From contig DUBZ01000124.1 in assembly GCA_012960035.1 (NCBI GenBank), positions 124,001 to 188,000 of the forward strand: 64,000 nucleotides of DNA, read 5' to 3'. The translations under genes were made by a program, and so were the position numbers. The notes under the pieces were generated by a model. That model made no database searches and was not told the origin of the DNA. It saw only the letters and a list, made by a program, of their open reading frames with translations. This DNA comes from Myxococcales bacterium. GTDB lineage: Bacteria > Myxococcota_A > UBA9160 > UBA4427. Below, one piece after another: positions 52,048 to 62,805 of this stretch (positions are counted from its first letter, which is position 1; every line of letters begins with the position of its first letter).

Positions 52048-52629
52048 TTACGATTCGGTTCCCAAGTTGATGATTTCAACGCGGCGGTTGTGCTGGCGCC
52101 CCTCGTCGGTGACGTTGGTATCCACCGGGCTCGCCTCTCCAAGGCCGATCGACTCGAGCCGCATTTGATCGACGCCGGTGTTTGTAAGGTAGTCCTGCAC
52201 CACTTCTGCACGACGCTTTGAAAGGTTTGTGTTGAAATCCTCGCCGCCGATGCTGTCCGTATGTCCTTCGATGGAAAACCGAAAGGTTTCGAGGTCGGGC
52301 GCGGTGAGTGCTCTGCCGACCTTCTCCAACAAGGCCTTCGCTTCAGGCTTGAGCTCCGCGGAATTAAATTCAAAGTCGACCGGCAACCGCACCCGCGGTC
52401 GGGCGCTTGCGCGCACCCTAATGCCCCGAGTCACGGCGAGGGCTTCGACGATGTCGCCCGATTCGATCACGTTGACTTCGACGTCACTTAGATCGGTCAC
52501 CGAAGGGCCATCAGCGGCCACAGGCAAGGCGACTGCTGCGACGCCGAACATCAGGGCGGCGAGACCCAGAACGAGTCGACCGACGCTTCGCATTCCGTTC
52601 CGAGCCAAAAAGTTGGTCTGCTTCTTCAT
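52048..52629 (-). CDS. OmpA-family peptidoglycan-binding protein
   Basis: Exported protein (193 aa) with a signal peptide (VLGLAALMFGVAAVALPVAADG) and a C-terminal OmpA domain from about 80 onward: VDFEFNSAELKPEAKALL, FRFSIEGHTDSIGGEDFN, LSKRRAEVVQDYL and RLESIGLGEASPVDTN, with the DAP-binding Asp/Arg pattern. There is no lipobox or beta-barrel, so it should be a soluble periplasmic or loosely attached envelope protein. The intervening 30-80 region has no known domain. About 225 bp separates it from gpmI. Confidence 0.87.
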   Translation of the reverse strand: MKKQTNFLARNGMRSVGRLVLGLAALMFGVAAVALPVAADGPSVTDLSDVEVNVIESGDIVEALAVTRGIRVRASARPRVRLPVDFEFNSAELKPEAKALLEKVGRALTAPDLETFRFSIEGHTDSIGGEDFNTNLSKRRAEVVQDYLTNTGVDQMRLESIGLGEASPVDTNVTDEGRQHNRRVEIINLGTES

Positions 52630-52913
52630 ATCGAGGCTTCCTCATGCTTCTGCTTCGTTCTGGTCGTTCGCTGTCGCCGGCGAATGCGGTCCGGGGTGCC
52701 GCTCAGGGTTGGTCAATGCTACCGACTATGGATTCGAAATTCTTCCTCTGTGGCAGAGTCTTGCGCGCCACGGATCTTCAATCGATCGGACTTCGCTTTG
52801 ATGCGCCTGTTGCCGCGTCCATTCACGCTCGTGCCTTGTTTTGCAAAAATTCGGGTAATTGCAGATTGTGAGCGCTCACCGGAGCCCGTCGGTGCAGCGA
52901 ATTCGGTTCAACT

Positions 52914-55553
52914 ATGATTGCCCAGCCACCCGGAGACGGTTCCGGGGAGTCCTTGGCCGCGGAAGCCACGACGAATTCCCCGGCAAATCGACCGGAAGCG
53001 GATGCGTCCGAAGCTCCGCGCCTCGCCGATCGCGTGCCGGACGGTCGCCTCTACGACCCCGAGGTGATCCTCGACCGGTTCTTGAAATGGACGGCCGACG
53101 TTTCGCTCGATCTCTATCCCGCCCAAGAAGAGGCGCTGCTTGAGCTCTCAACCGGACAACATGTCATTCTCAGCACGCCGACGGGGTCGGGCAAATCGCT
53201 GGTTGCACTCGGCTTGCACTTCAAGGCCCGCTGCGAGGGCAAGCGTTCCTTTTATACAGCGCCCACCAAGGCGCTCGTCAGCGAGAAGTTTTTCGATTGG
53301 TGCGATCAGTTCGGGCCGGAAAACGTCGGCATGTTGACCGGAGATGCCAGCATCAATCGCGACGCGGAAATCATCTGTTGCACCGCCGAAGTCTTGTCGA
53401 GCATGGCCATCTCTGAAGGCGGCGACCTCGACGCCCCCTATGTGGTCATGGATGAGTTCCACTACTTCGGCGATCGAGACCGCGGCATGGCTTGGCAGCT
53501 TCCACTGCTTCAACTCCACGACTGCCAATTCCTGTTGATGTCGGCCACGCTGGGGGAAACGCAAACGATCGAGGAACTCATCGCGCGCACCAGCGCTCAT
53601 GGGACAGTGCGGGTCCACGGAGACGAACGGCCAGTTCCTCTCGACTATTCGTATCGCGAAACCCCGGTGCACGAAACGATCGAGAAGCTGCTTTCGAAGG
53701 ACATGTCGCCCGTCTACATGGTCCACTTCACGCAACGCGAAGCCGCAGAGCAGGCCCAAGCGCTCACCAGCGCAAACATCAGTGACAAAGAAGAAAAAAA
53801 ACGGATCGCAGAAGCGTTGGTTGGCTTTCGCTTTGACACGCCCTACGGAAAAGACATTCAGCGCTTCTTGCGCCATGGGATCGGGATTCACCACGCGGGG
53901 CTCCTGCCCAAGTACAGGCTACTGGTCGAGCGGCTTGCACAGCGCGGGCTGCTCAAAGTGATCTGTGGAACCGACACCTTGGGCGTGGGCGTCAACATTC
54001 CCATTCGAACCGTACTCCTGAGCAAGCTCTGCAAGTTCGACGGAGAGAAAGTCCGCGTCCTAACGGTGCGCGAATTCCTGCAAGTGTCCGGTCGCGCCGG
54101 ACGACGCGGCTACGACATTGCGGGGAGCGTCGTATGCCAGGCCCCCGAACATGTCATCGAAAACAAACGGCTCGAAGCAAAGGCCGCGACAGCTGCGGGC
54201 GGAAAGAAAAAGAAGGTCGTCAAAAAGAAGCCGCCCACCAAAGGCTATGTCCCGTGGAATGAGGAGACGCTTGGTCGCCTATCGACGAGTATGCCCGAGC
54301 CACTTGTCCCACGGTTTCACATGAGCGCGGGGTTACTCGTCGGTTGCCTGCAGAGCGAGGCCCACGGGCGCAGCGCAAGGCCGGGATACGGACGGCTCAT
54401 CGAATTGATCGATGCGTGTCTTGAGGACCAGGGGACCAAGCGGAAGCTCAAGCGTGAGACCGCCGTATTGTTTCGCGCCCTTCGCGACGCCGAGATCATC
54501 GAGCTTGCAGCCGACCCGCGTCGTGCTGGCAAGCGAGTTCACGTCAGTGATGAGCTGCAGGAAAACTTCTCGCTCCATCATACGCTCTCCTTGTATCTCG
54601 TCGAAGCGCTTGACGCTTTGCACAGTGAAGGAACCGAACATGCCCTCGATGTCCTTGGCCTCGTTGAATCAATCCTCGAAAACCCGCGTGCCCTGCTGAT
54701 CGCCCAGGAACGTCGGGTGAAGGGCGAACTCATGGCCCAGCTCAAGGCCGACGGCTTGCCCTTCGAAGAACGCATCGAAAAACTTGACCAAGTGAGCTGG
54801 CCGAAGCCGAACGCCGAATTCATCTACGCGACGTTCAACCGCTTTGCGGACAAGCACCCGTGGGTTGGAGAAGAAAACATTCGGCCCAAAGCGATTGCCC
54901 GGGAGATGTTCGAAAGTTATTCGGCTTTCAACGATTTTGTCGGTCGCAATCAGATGGCTCGCATTGAAGGCGTGTTGCTCCGGTACTTGAGCCAGGTCCA
55001 CAACACCCTGGTGCGCACGATCCCGGATGCATTCAAAACCGATGACGTCCTGGACATGATCGCCTATTTCCGAACCCTACTCGCCCGCGTCGATGCGAGC
55101 CTGCTCGAAGAATGGCAAGACCGGATGGAGCCGGGGCGAGAGAAGCCGGTCATGAGCGATGCGATGGACGGCTCCGAACCCCGCTTCGACACGAAAGCCT
55201 TCGAAGCGCGAGTGCGTGCTGAGTTGCATCATTTGATGCGGTGCCTGGCCACGAAGAACTACGCAGACGCGATGCAGTGCATTCATGAAGACCGAGACGA
55301 CCCTTGGGACGCTGCGCGATTCGAAACAGAGCTCACCCCCTTCTATGAAGAGTATGAAGCAATCTTGTTTCAACCGAGTGCGCGCCAAGCCCATCTCGCG
55401 CAGGTGAAAGAGATCGAACCAAACCGCTACGAAGCGCGACAGGTGCTCAGCGACGACGCCGGCGACAACATCTACTTCGTCGAAGCGGTCGTCCATGTCG
55501 AGAGTCCGCTTTCAGATGCGCCCCTGCTTCGTTTGCGTCGCATCGGTACATAG
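52914..55553 (+). CDS. Ski2-like DEAD/DEAH RNA helicase with DUF3516-type C-terminus
   Basis: Superfamily 2 helicase (879 aa). Motif I is STPTGSGKS, Ia APTKALVSEKF, II VMDEFHYFGDR (DEFH variant), III MSATLGETQT, V GTDTLGVGVNIP and VI QVSGRAGRRGYD. A Lys-rich insertion (GGKKKKVVKKKPP) follows. The long C-terminal region with ARLLIAQ-like RALLIAQERRVKGELMAQLK and FVGRNQMARIEGVLLRYLSQV resembles the DUF3516 domain of mycobacterial helicases. It probably remodels structured RNA in the cytoplasm; substrates are unknown. It is the third element in this window reminiscent of Actinobacteria. Confidence 0.88.
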   Translation: MIAQPPGDGSGESLAAEATTNSPANRPEADASEAPRLADRVPDGRLYDPEVILDRFLKWTADVSLDLYPAQEEALLELSTGQHVILSTPTGSGKSLVALGLHFKARCEGKRSFYTAPTKALVSEKFFDWCDQFGPENVGMLTGDASINRDAEIICCTAEVLSSMAISEGGDLDAPYVVMDEFHYFGDRDRGMAWQLPLLQLHDCQFLLMSATLGETQTIEELIARTSAHGTVRVHGDERPVPLDYSYRETPVHETIEKLLSKDMSPVYMVHFTQREAAEQAQALTSANISDKEEKKRIAEALVGFRFDTPYGKDIQRFLRHGIGIHHAGLLPKYRLLVERLAQRGLLKVICGTDTLGVGVNIPIRTVLLSKLCKFDGEKVRVLTVREFLQVSGRAGRRGYDIAGSVVCQAPEHVIENKRLEAKAATAAGGKKKKVVKKKPPTKGYVPWNEETLGRLSTSMPEPLVPRFHMSAGLLVGCLQSEAHGRSARPGYGRLIELIDACLEDQGTKRKLKRETAVLFRALRDAEIIELAADPRRAGKRVHVSDELQENFSLHHTLSLYLVEALDALHSEGTEHALDVLGLVESILENPRALLIAQERRVKGELMAQLKADGLPFEERIEKLDQVSWPKPNAEFIYATFNRFADKHPWVGEENIRPKAIAREMFESYSAFNDFVGRNQMARIEGVLLRYLSQVHNTLVRTIPDAFKTDDVLDMIAYFRTLLARVDASLLEEWQDRMEPGREKPVMSDAMDGSEPRFDTKAFEARVRAELHHLMRCLATKNYADAMQCIHEDRDDPWDAARFETELTPFYEEYEAILFQPSARQAHLAQVKEIEPNRYEARQVLSDDAGDNIYFVEAVVHVESPLSDAPLLRLRRIGT

Positions 55554-55570
55554 CGGTTTGACACGGGTCG

Positions 55571-56470
55571 CTACGCGCCGTTCTTCTTGTCGAGTTCGGT
55601 GAGCGCAGCATCGTACGCATCAAAGCCAACGACTTCACGCAACGCCTCGAACGAGGTCAGGCGTCCGGGGGGCGTGCCCTGCCCCAGTGAAGCGAGCGCG
55701 TCATGCATCGCGGCAACCGCGGCAGACAACAGGGTCAGCGGGTAGGCTGCGATCTTGAAGCCCAGGGCTTCGAGCCGTTCAGGCGGCAGTACCGGGGTGT
55801 CCCCCTGCTCCACCATGTTCGCCATTTTGGGCCCGGGGAGCGCGCGACAAAGCTCTTTCATCTCGGCTTCAGACTGAGGGGCTTCGAGAAATAAGATGTC
55901 CGCGCCGAGGTCTGAAAATTCGCGACAGCGATCGATCGCTTCGGCGAGCCCGTGGTCGTGGCGAGCGTCGGTGCGCGCCATCACCAAGATGTCGTGTCCT
56001 TCTTCTTCCCGCGCAGCAACGGCGGCACGTATGCGACTGGCGGCTTCGTCCCGGGACACCACCTGCTTGCCACGGGTATGACCACAGCGCTTCGGTGCGA
56101 GTTGATCTTCGATCATCGCGCAGGCAAACCCCGCGCGCGCGTAGCCCGCGACCGTTCGTTTGACGTTCATCGCATTGCCGTAGCCCGTGTCGGCGTCACC
56201 GATGACTGGGATCGTGACGGCATCGCAGATGTTGCGACCCTGGTCGAGCATTTCTCCGTATGAGATCAGACCCGTATCCGGCGCGCCCAATCGCGCAGCG
56301 GCTACGGCAAAGCCGCTCATGAACGTCATTGGAAAACCGGCTTGCTCGATCAACTTTGCAGAGAGGCCGTCAAAGCAACAAGGCATCACATGGATCCCAG
56401 GCTCTTCGAGTAAGCCGCGAAGGACTTGGGCGCGTGAGAGAGTGGATGAATCTTCGTCGGGTGCGGTCAT
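55571..56470 (-). CDS. Isocitrate lyase / PEP mutase superfamily enzyme
   Basis: TIM-barrel lyase (299 aa) of the 2-methylisocitrate lyase/carboxyphosphonoenolpyruvate mutase group. It shows PCCFDGLSAKLIEQAGFPMTF-type N-terminus, the metal site VIGDADTGYGNAMN, the active-site segment IEDQLAPKRCGHTRGK (KKCGH type) and ILVMARTDAR. The group holds methylisocitrate lyase, oxaloacetate decarboxylase and others; no prpC or prpD is adjacent, so the reaction stays open. The ATG at 56470 has GGAGG upstream; another frame start lies 12 codons earlier. Confidence 0.85.
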   Translation of the reverse strand: MTAPDEDSSTLSRAQVLRGLLEEPGIHVMPCCFDGLSAKLIEQAGFPMTFMSGFAVAAARLGAPDTGLISYGEMLDQGRNICDAVTIPVIGDADTGYGNAMNVKRTVAGYARAGFACAMIEDQLAPKRCGHTRGKQVVSRDEAASRIRAAVAAREEEGHDILVMARTDARHDHGLAEAIDRCREFSDLGADILFLEAPQSEAEMKELCRALPGPKMANMVEQGDTPVLPPERLEALGFKIAAYPLTLLSAAVAAMHDALASLGQGTPPGRLTSFEALREVVGFDAYDAALTELDKKNGA

Positions 56471-56536
56471 GAGCTCAGGGCCTCCGTTGCGACGTCGGAC
56501 CTTCATGGGGCCTGCGCCGCGAAACGCGGCCGGACT

Positions 56537-58327
56537 CTACCTGCTCAAGAGCATCGACACAGCACTTTCGGTGCAGGGCAACTCGGGGTCGACCGGAAGC
56601 AGCAAGGTAAACCGAGCACCCCGGCCCTCCTCCGACTCAACGCGCAAATCGCCGCCGTGGTTGCGCACGATGTGATGCGAGATCGCAAGCCCCAGCCCCG
56701 TGCCGTCTCCCACCACCTTCGTGGTAAAGAAGGGGTCGAAGATTCGGGTGATGACGTCGCGAGGCACTCCGTAACCATTGTCTTCGATGCAGATCCAGAT
56801 TTCGTGTTCGTGTTGCCAGGACGAAACTTGAACCCGTCCCGTGTCACCTGTGGCGTGGATGGCATTCACAAGCAAGTTCACCAACACCTGTACAATTTCC
56901 CCGGGCACACATGGAACCGGGATCAGTTCGTCGAACTGTTTTTCCACACGGATGTCATCACCAACCCGAGCACGCACGATCCTCAATGCGTCGCCGATCA
57001 AGGTATTGAGATCGGCCGATTCGACTGGGCCGGTTGTGCCTGAAGCAAAGCCTCGCACGTCGCGGACGATGGCATCGATCCGGTCGATCCCTTCGAGGCA
57101 TTCGTCGAGCAACTCCTCGCGATCATTGACCAGCATCGAAAGTTTTTCCTGGGACGCACATTCACCAACCGCGTCATTGAGGGCTCCAAGACGCATCCGA
57201 ATGCCTTCGAGGTGACTTCGCATTTCATGGATCGGTTCGCGAATCTCGTCACTGATCCCGGCTGACAAGCCGCCGACGGTCGCAAGGCGATCGGAAGCCA
57301 CGAGACTTCCTCGCAGTTCCGACACTTCACGCAAGTCGCGAATCAATAGCGCCACACCACAGAAGGCACCCGACGGGTTGAATAGTTGGGTCAGTGAAAT
57401 TTGAATTGGAGTCACGGCACCGCTGCACCCATGAAGTTCGCATTCAAAATTGCTTTCGAGCGTGCTCAGATCTTTCTCGAGTTCTGGAACGAATCGTGAA
57501 AATTGACTGTTTAGAATCGCGCCAATGTCGGTGTCGACGAGACGTTGAAATGCGGCATTCGCAGAGCGGATTTCGCCGTTGAGTCGTAGCATCACAACGC
57601 CATCATTCAGCGTGTCTAGAATTTGTTTCGCAAACGTACCTGGCGACATGAGCGCGTAGCCGTACCGGCGAAACTGAATCACGCTTCCGTATGCGACGAC
57701 GATGACGCAACTGCTCCCCATTGGGGGCATACGGATGCCCAATGCCGGAAGAACGACGTCGATGGTTGTTGCAACGGCGACCACGGCAACGATGGCTGCG
57801 TACAACTTCCGCCAACCCTTTCGCTCGGTCTCGGATTGCGACTGAGGCAAGATCGAACCGCTGCAAACAAGCACGTAAGCGATCGGTGCGATCAACGTCG
57901 CAAACAACACTGCGAACTTGGGTTCGAGTCCGAATGCGTATCCCCAAGCGACTGGCTCAACCGCGCCAAGGCCCCAGCCAATGGTCACGTGAAGCCCGAC
58001 CGCCAGCGAACTTGCCGCGTAGGAGATCGGAAGCAAGCGTGCCGCCATCGGTCGCCTTGAACCGGCTAACTCTGCAAGGACATGAAGACATGCGGGCCCC
58101 AGCAAAAGCAAGGCACCGCCTGTGGCGCGCACCCATAGCTCGGCCTGCGCGGCACTTGGCTGCATATTCGAAACCAACTCGCCGCCCGCCCACAAAGCGA
58201 TCAGGGCTGGAACGAGCGCCATAAGCCGGTTGATTCGGAGCCCTGGGTCGCGGCTTACGATGGAGCAGGAAAGAATCACTGCAGCGAGGCAGGTCAAAAC
58301 CTTCATGACGACGACAAATTCGATCAT
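56537..58327 (-). CDS. Membrane histidine-kinase paralogue with Asp in place of the phosphoacceptor His
   Basis: Multi-domain kinase (596 aa): about seven membrane helices in residues 1-215 (7TM-type sensor), a PAS domain around 235-335, then a dimerisation region and HATPase domain. The H box reads LSAGISDEIREPI, so residue 360 is Asp (codon GAC) where HEI is expected. The ATP-binding domain is intact: N box VLVNLLVNAIHA (Asn488), G1 EDNGYG (516-520), F box FDPFFTTK and G2 GTGLGL (542-547). It overlaps the next paralogue by four bases (ATGA) and should be coupled to it. By itself it can bind ATP but not autophosphorylate on the usual His. No response regulator is adjacent. Confidence 0.9.
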   Translation of the reverse strand: MIEFVVVMKVLTCLAAVILSCSIVSRDPGLRINRLMALVPALIALWAGGELVSNMQPSAAQAELWVRATGGALLLLGPACLHVLAELAGSRRPMAARLLPISYAASSLAVGLHVTIGWGLGAVEPVAWGYAFGLEPKFAVLFATLIAPIAYVLVCSGSILPQSQSETERKGWRKLYAAIVAVVAVATTIDVVLPALGIRMPPMGSSCVIVVAYGSVIQFRRYGYALMSPGTFAKQILDTLNDGVVMLRLNGEIRSANAAFQRLVDTDIGAILNSQFSRFVPELEKDLSTLESNFECELHGCSGAVTPIQISLTQLFNPSGAFCGVALLIRDLREVSELRGSLVASDRLATVGGLSAGISDEIREPIHEMRSHLEGIRMRLGALNDAVGECASQEKLSMLVNDREELLDECLEGIDRIDAIVRDVRGFASGTTGPVESADLNTLIGDALRIVRARVGDDIRVEKQFDELIPVPCVPGEIVQVLVNLLVNAIHATGDTGRVQVSSWQHEHEIWICIEDNGYGVPRDVITRIFDPFFTTKVVGDGTGLGLAISHHIVRNHGGDLRVESEEGRGARFTLLLPVDPELPCTESAVSMLLSR

Positions 58328-60129
58328 GCGTCGGTCACCGCATCAAAATCGCTTGAACCGCCGTTCGCCTTTCTCCTTTTCAAATCAACCGGGTTCGTTT
58401 GGTTAATGGGGAGAATGACTGAAACCTTCGCACCTTCACCGAGCTCAGATTCCATCTGAATGAAGCCCTTGTGCTGGCGGACGATTTGATATGCGACGCA
58501 ATGATCGCGCGCCCCTTCTGTGTCCGTGCGGCAAGACACGGGCTCGAAGACCGCTTCGATTTCAGTTGGCGTGTACCCGCAACCATTGTCTTCGACAATA
58601 ATCGTGACCTGGTCGTCCGCAGCAGACGTTTCAATGCGAATCGTGCCGCGTCCTTCGAGGGAGCGCGCCGCACCGAGAATCAAGTCAAGAAAGACCTGTC
58701 GAATTTCCTGTCCCGAACATTCAACGAGCGGGATCTCACCAAATTTTCGAACCACCGTCGCCCGAGCACGAAGTTGCGGCGTTGCGATCCGCACCACTTC
58801 TTCGAGAAGGTTGTTCAAGTCGGTGGTGTGCTGTCCGGTCGGCCCCATGTGTGAGAAGCCCCGAACGTCCTTCACGATACGCGCGACTCGGTCACAGCTT
58901 TGCAGCGATTGCCCAACCAGATGTTGAACGTCGTTAAGTGTTGCGGGGACCGTGTTCGCGGGGAGTTCGCGCGCGAGGATCTCCATGGTTTCGGCATCGT
59001 TCTTATGAAGGCTGTTCAGGTTGCTGCGGATATACGAAACCGGGTTATTGACTTCGTGGACGATCCCCGCGGCGAGTTCGCCAACCGCGGCCAGACGACC
59101 CGCAGCCAATAGCCTGCGGCGAAGCTTTGCCACCTCGCCCAGGTCACGGACGATGAGCACCGCGCCAAGTCGGGTCCCCTGTTCGTTGCGTAGATCCGAT
59201 CGCGTCGCCGAAACCGGGATCGTGGTTCCATCTTCGCACCAGAAGCTTGTTTCGAATTCTTCGCCGTGCTCGGGAATCGCGCCGACGGGAAGGCCAAATC
59301 GTTCTTCGATCGACACGTCCTTGAGTTTGTTCGGCTCCGATTGCACAAGGCGTGCAAAGGAAGCGTTCACCGTTCGAATGCGTCCTTCTCGATTAACGAG
59401 CGCCACGCCGTCGGAAATGTTGTCGAGCATCCTGCGCGAAAAGTCACTCGGGAGCGGGATGTATTCGCCCATGCTCCCGGTGAGTACCCACAAGATCCCG
59501 CCAAGCACCGTCACACTAAGAGCACCCAGGCGAGGCGCTGCGATTTCAAGAAGAGGCGCCATGACTTCGGTTACGGAGACCACTGAAAGCATCAGCATTG
59601 TCATCAGTGCCAGCACGTGCCGCACGGGAGACGCCGCGTATTGCTTGAGTCGACCGTGCGTACGGTACGACGCGAAAGCGATCACCATGCAAACGACGAC
59701 CGGCGCGAACCCCACGTAGTAAAAGGGGCCGAGCTTTGTCATCCACCCCCATTTTGTGAATGTCACCCCGGAGACGAAGGCCGGTGTAAATACGCTGAGC
59801 GTCATGAGTGCGCCGACCCCGAGCCACAGCGGAGGAAGCACTCGCGCGTATCGATTGCGGAGTTCCCGACTCTGTTCGAGTAACAACTGAACGGCGAGCG
59901 GAGCGATCGCCAGGACGGGCAAGGTTGAACCACGGGCGAGAGACAGCGCGATCGCTTCTCTGTTCAAAACCTGCGCAAGTAGGTCGCACAAAGCCCAGAC
60001 ACCAGCGCAGGCCACGATCGCGCCAGCGAACTGACGTCGCCGCGCCATCGGATCTCGCGCGATCACGGCGCTCGAAATCACGCACGCACCGATACAGGCG
60101 AGAAGGGAGATCAGGACGTAGGGCGGCAT
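58324..60129 (-). CDS. Membrane histidine-kinase paralogue with intact His but degenerate ATP-binding site
   Basis: Upstream partner of the gene at 56537 and similar in layout (601 aa): about seven membrane helices to residue 220, PAS at about 232-332, dimerisation domain, HATPase domain. The H box ELAAGIVHEVNNPVSYI keeps His358. The catalytic domain has lost key residues: the N box is VFLDLILGAARSL, with Gly486 at the Mg-binding Asn position. G1 DNGCG (514-518) remains, but the G2 box is replaced by EGARDHCVAY (538-547). It probably cannot phosphorylate itself. It is the first gene of the pair and is divergent from amtB. Confidence 0.9.
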   Translation of the reverse strand: MPPYVLISLLACIGACVISSAVIARDPMARRRQFAGAIVACAGVWALCDLLAQVLNREAIALSLARGSTLPVLAIAPLAVQLLLEQSRELRNRYARVLPPLWLGVGALMTLSVFTPAFVSGVTFTKWGWMTKLGPFYYVGFAPVVVCMVIAFASYRTHGRLKQYAASPVRHVLALMTMLMLSVVSVTEVMAPLLEIAAPRLGALSVTVLGGILWVLTGSMGEYIPLPSDFSRRMLDNISDGVALVNREGRIRTVNASFARLVQSEPNKLKDVSIEERFGLPVGAIPEHGEEFETSFWCEDGTTIPVSATRSDLRNEQGTRLGAVLIVRDLGEVAKLRRRLLAAGRLAAVGELAAGIVHEVNNPVSYIRSNLNSLHKNDAETMEILARELPANTVPATLNDVQHLVGQSLQSCDRVARIVKDVRGFSHMGPTGQHTTDLNNLLEEVVRIATPQLRARATVVRKFGEIPLVECSGQEIRQVFLDLILGAARSLEGRGTIRIETSAADDQVTIIVEDNGCGYTPTEIEAVFEPVSCRTDTEGARDHCVAYQIVRQHKGFIQMESELGEGAKVSVILPINQTNPVDLKRRKANGGSSDFDAVTDA

Positions 60130-60613
60130 AGTCGAAGAGGAACTCCTATGCCTCTTTATCGCCTGCCCCGAATCGAGCCTTAACGGAATGCGCCGTGGCG
60201 CTGCCGATTGGTCGCGAATTGTAAACTCACACGATCATTCGCGTCTCACGCAAGTTTACGCGTCTGCCTGAAGCCCGTACCGTCGCCGGTTCTCTGCCCG
60301 CCACCAACCGGCAACTTGGCTTCGATCCCCATTTCGGGAATTCAGTCCGGGATGCGTCCCCAATCTTCGTGAGGTCTGGATGTCCGTCTTTCAAGCGCTC
60401 GATCGCGGCGCGGCAACTTGAAGACTTTGAGGGAGCGCCGAGTTTTCGGGGGCTCTGGCACTCACGGGCTCTCTCCTGCTCCGTTCTCATTCGTCATATC
60501 GAGACATGGCTGGATCGCGTGAAACCCCAAGGCGTGATGTGCCGAGTACGGGGGCGGAACCGTACAGGTCTTGACTCAGACGGGCAGAATCATGCAGGAA
60601 CCGCCTGCCGCAG

Positions 60614-60630
60614 CGCACATCACGTGTGCA
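60614..60630. promoter_or_regulatory. NtrC-like enhancer site
   Basis: CGCACA-N5-TGTGCA fits the TGCACC-N5-GGTGCA NtrC pattern at nine of twelve half-site bases with the correct spacer. It lies about 107 bp upstream of the -24 element, a usual enhancer distance. Confidence 0.45.
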
Positions 60631-60736
60631 CAAAAGCTGGGCAGCGATGCGTGTCCGCCCAAGTGTTGATCAATGCGAAACACGGCTGTCCGCCCATAGG
60701 TAGCCGTTCAATTCTTTTTCGAGCCCGAATCAAAGT

Positions 60737-60752
60737 TGGCACAACCGTTGCT
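60737..60752 (+). promoter_or_regulatory. Sigma-54 (RpoN) promoter of amtB-glnB
   Basis: TGGCAC-N5-TTGCT with exact GG-N10-GC spacing (GG at 60738-60739, GC at 60750-60751). Transcription would begin about 12 bp downstream, leaving a ~140-nt leader before the amtB ATG. Nitrogen-controlled ammonium transporter genes commonly use such promoters. Confidence 0.8.
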
Positions 60753-60906
60753 ATGTGAGCCATTGAAAGCGGGTTTGCAAAACGAAATGGCGCGAAGTGT
60801 TGCGAGAAACGAGGCACCCCTCAAAGCGCAAACCCGCGACGACGGACTCGTCAATCAACTCGATCACCAACTCGTCTATCACATTGAATACGGAGAACGA
60901 AAAGAA

Positions 60907-62286
<1,380 letters not shown>

Positions 62287-62301
62287 AGATTTTCTTCTAT
62301 A

Positions 62302-62319
62302 TGCTCGCTTGCGCGAGCA
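62302..62319 (+). other. Small hairpin between amtB and glnB
   Basis: TGCTCGC-TTGC-GCGAGCA, a 7-bp stem with a 4-nt loop and no T run. It may stabilise the upstream mRNA or tune the amtB/glnB ratio. Confidence 0.5.
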
Positions 62320-62324
62320 AGTGA

Positions 62325-62681
<357 letters not shown>

Positions 62682-62732
62682 AGCCGCGCCTTCCTACAAC
62701 GTCACAAAAAGTGTTCCGCGAGACGAACAAGA

Positions 62733-62766
62733 AAGGCCGGCAGCGAATGCGCTGTCGGCCTTATTG
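62733..62766 (+). terminator. Rho-independent terminator after glnB
   Basis: Stem AAGGCCGGCAG/CTGTCGGCCTT (62733-62743 and 62752-62762, one G-U pair) with an 8-nt loop and a T-rich tail. It shares the 16-bp lead GACGAACAAGAAAGGC with the terminator at 27841. Confidence 0.8.
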
Positions 62767-62805
62767 TTTCGTACGCCGAAGCTTCGACCCGAGTGAGCGA
62801 ACCGC

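Larger units (their letters stand above)
60130..60906. other. Regulatory region between the kinase pair and amtB
   Basis: About 780 bp without a credible gene. It carries the sigma-54 promoter and the NtrC-like site given separately. The frame open from 60736 into amtB is an in-frame extension upstream of the true start. Confidence 0.6.

Noticed and set aside
60736..60906. 57-residue N-terminal extension of AmtB
   Set aside because: It begins inside the sigma-54 promoter and precedes the AmtB signal segment.
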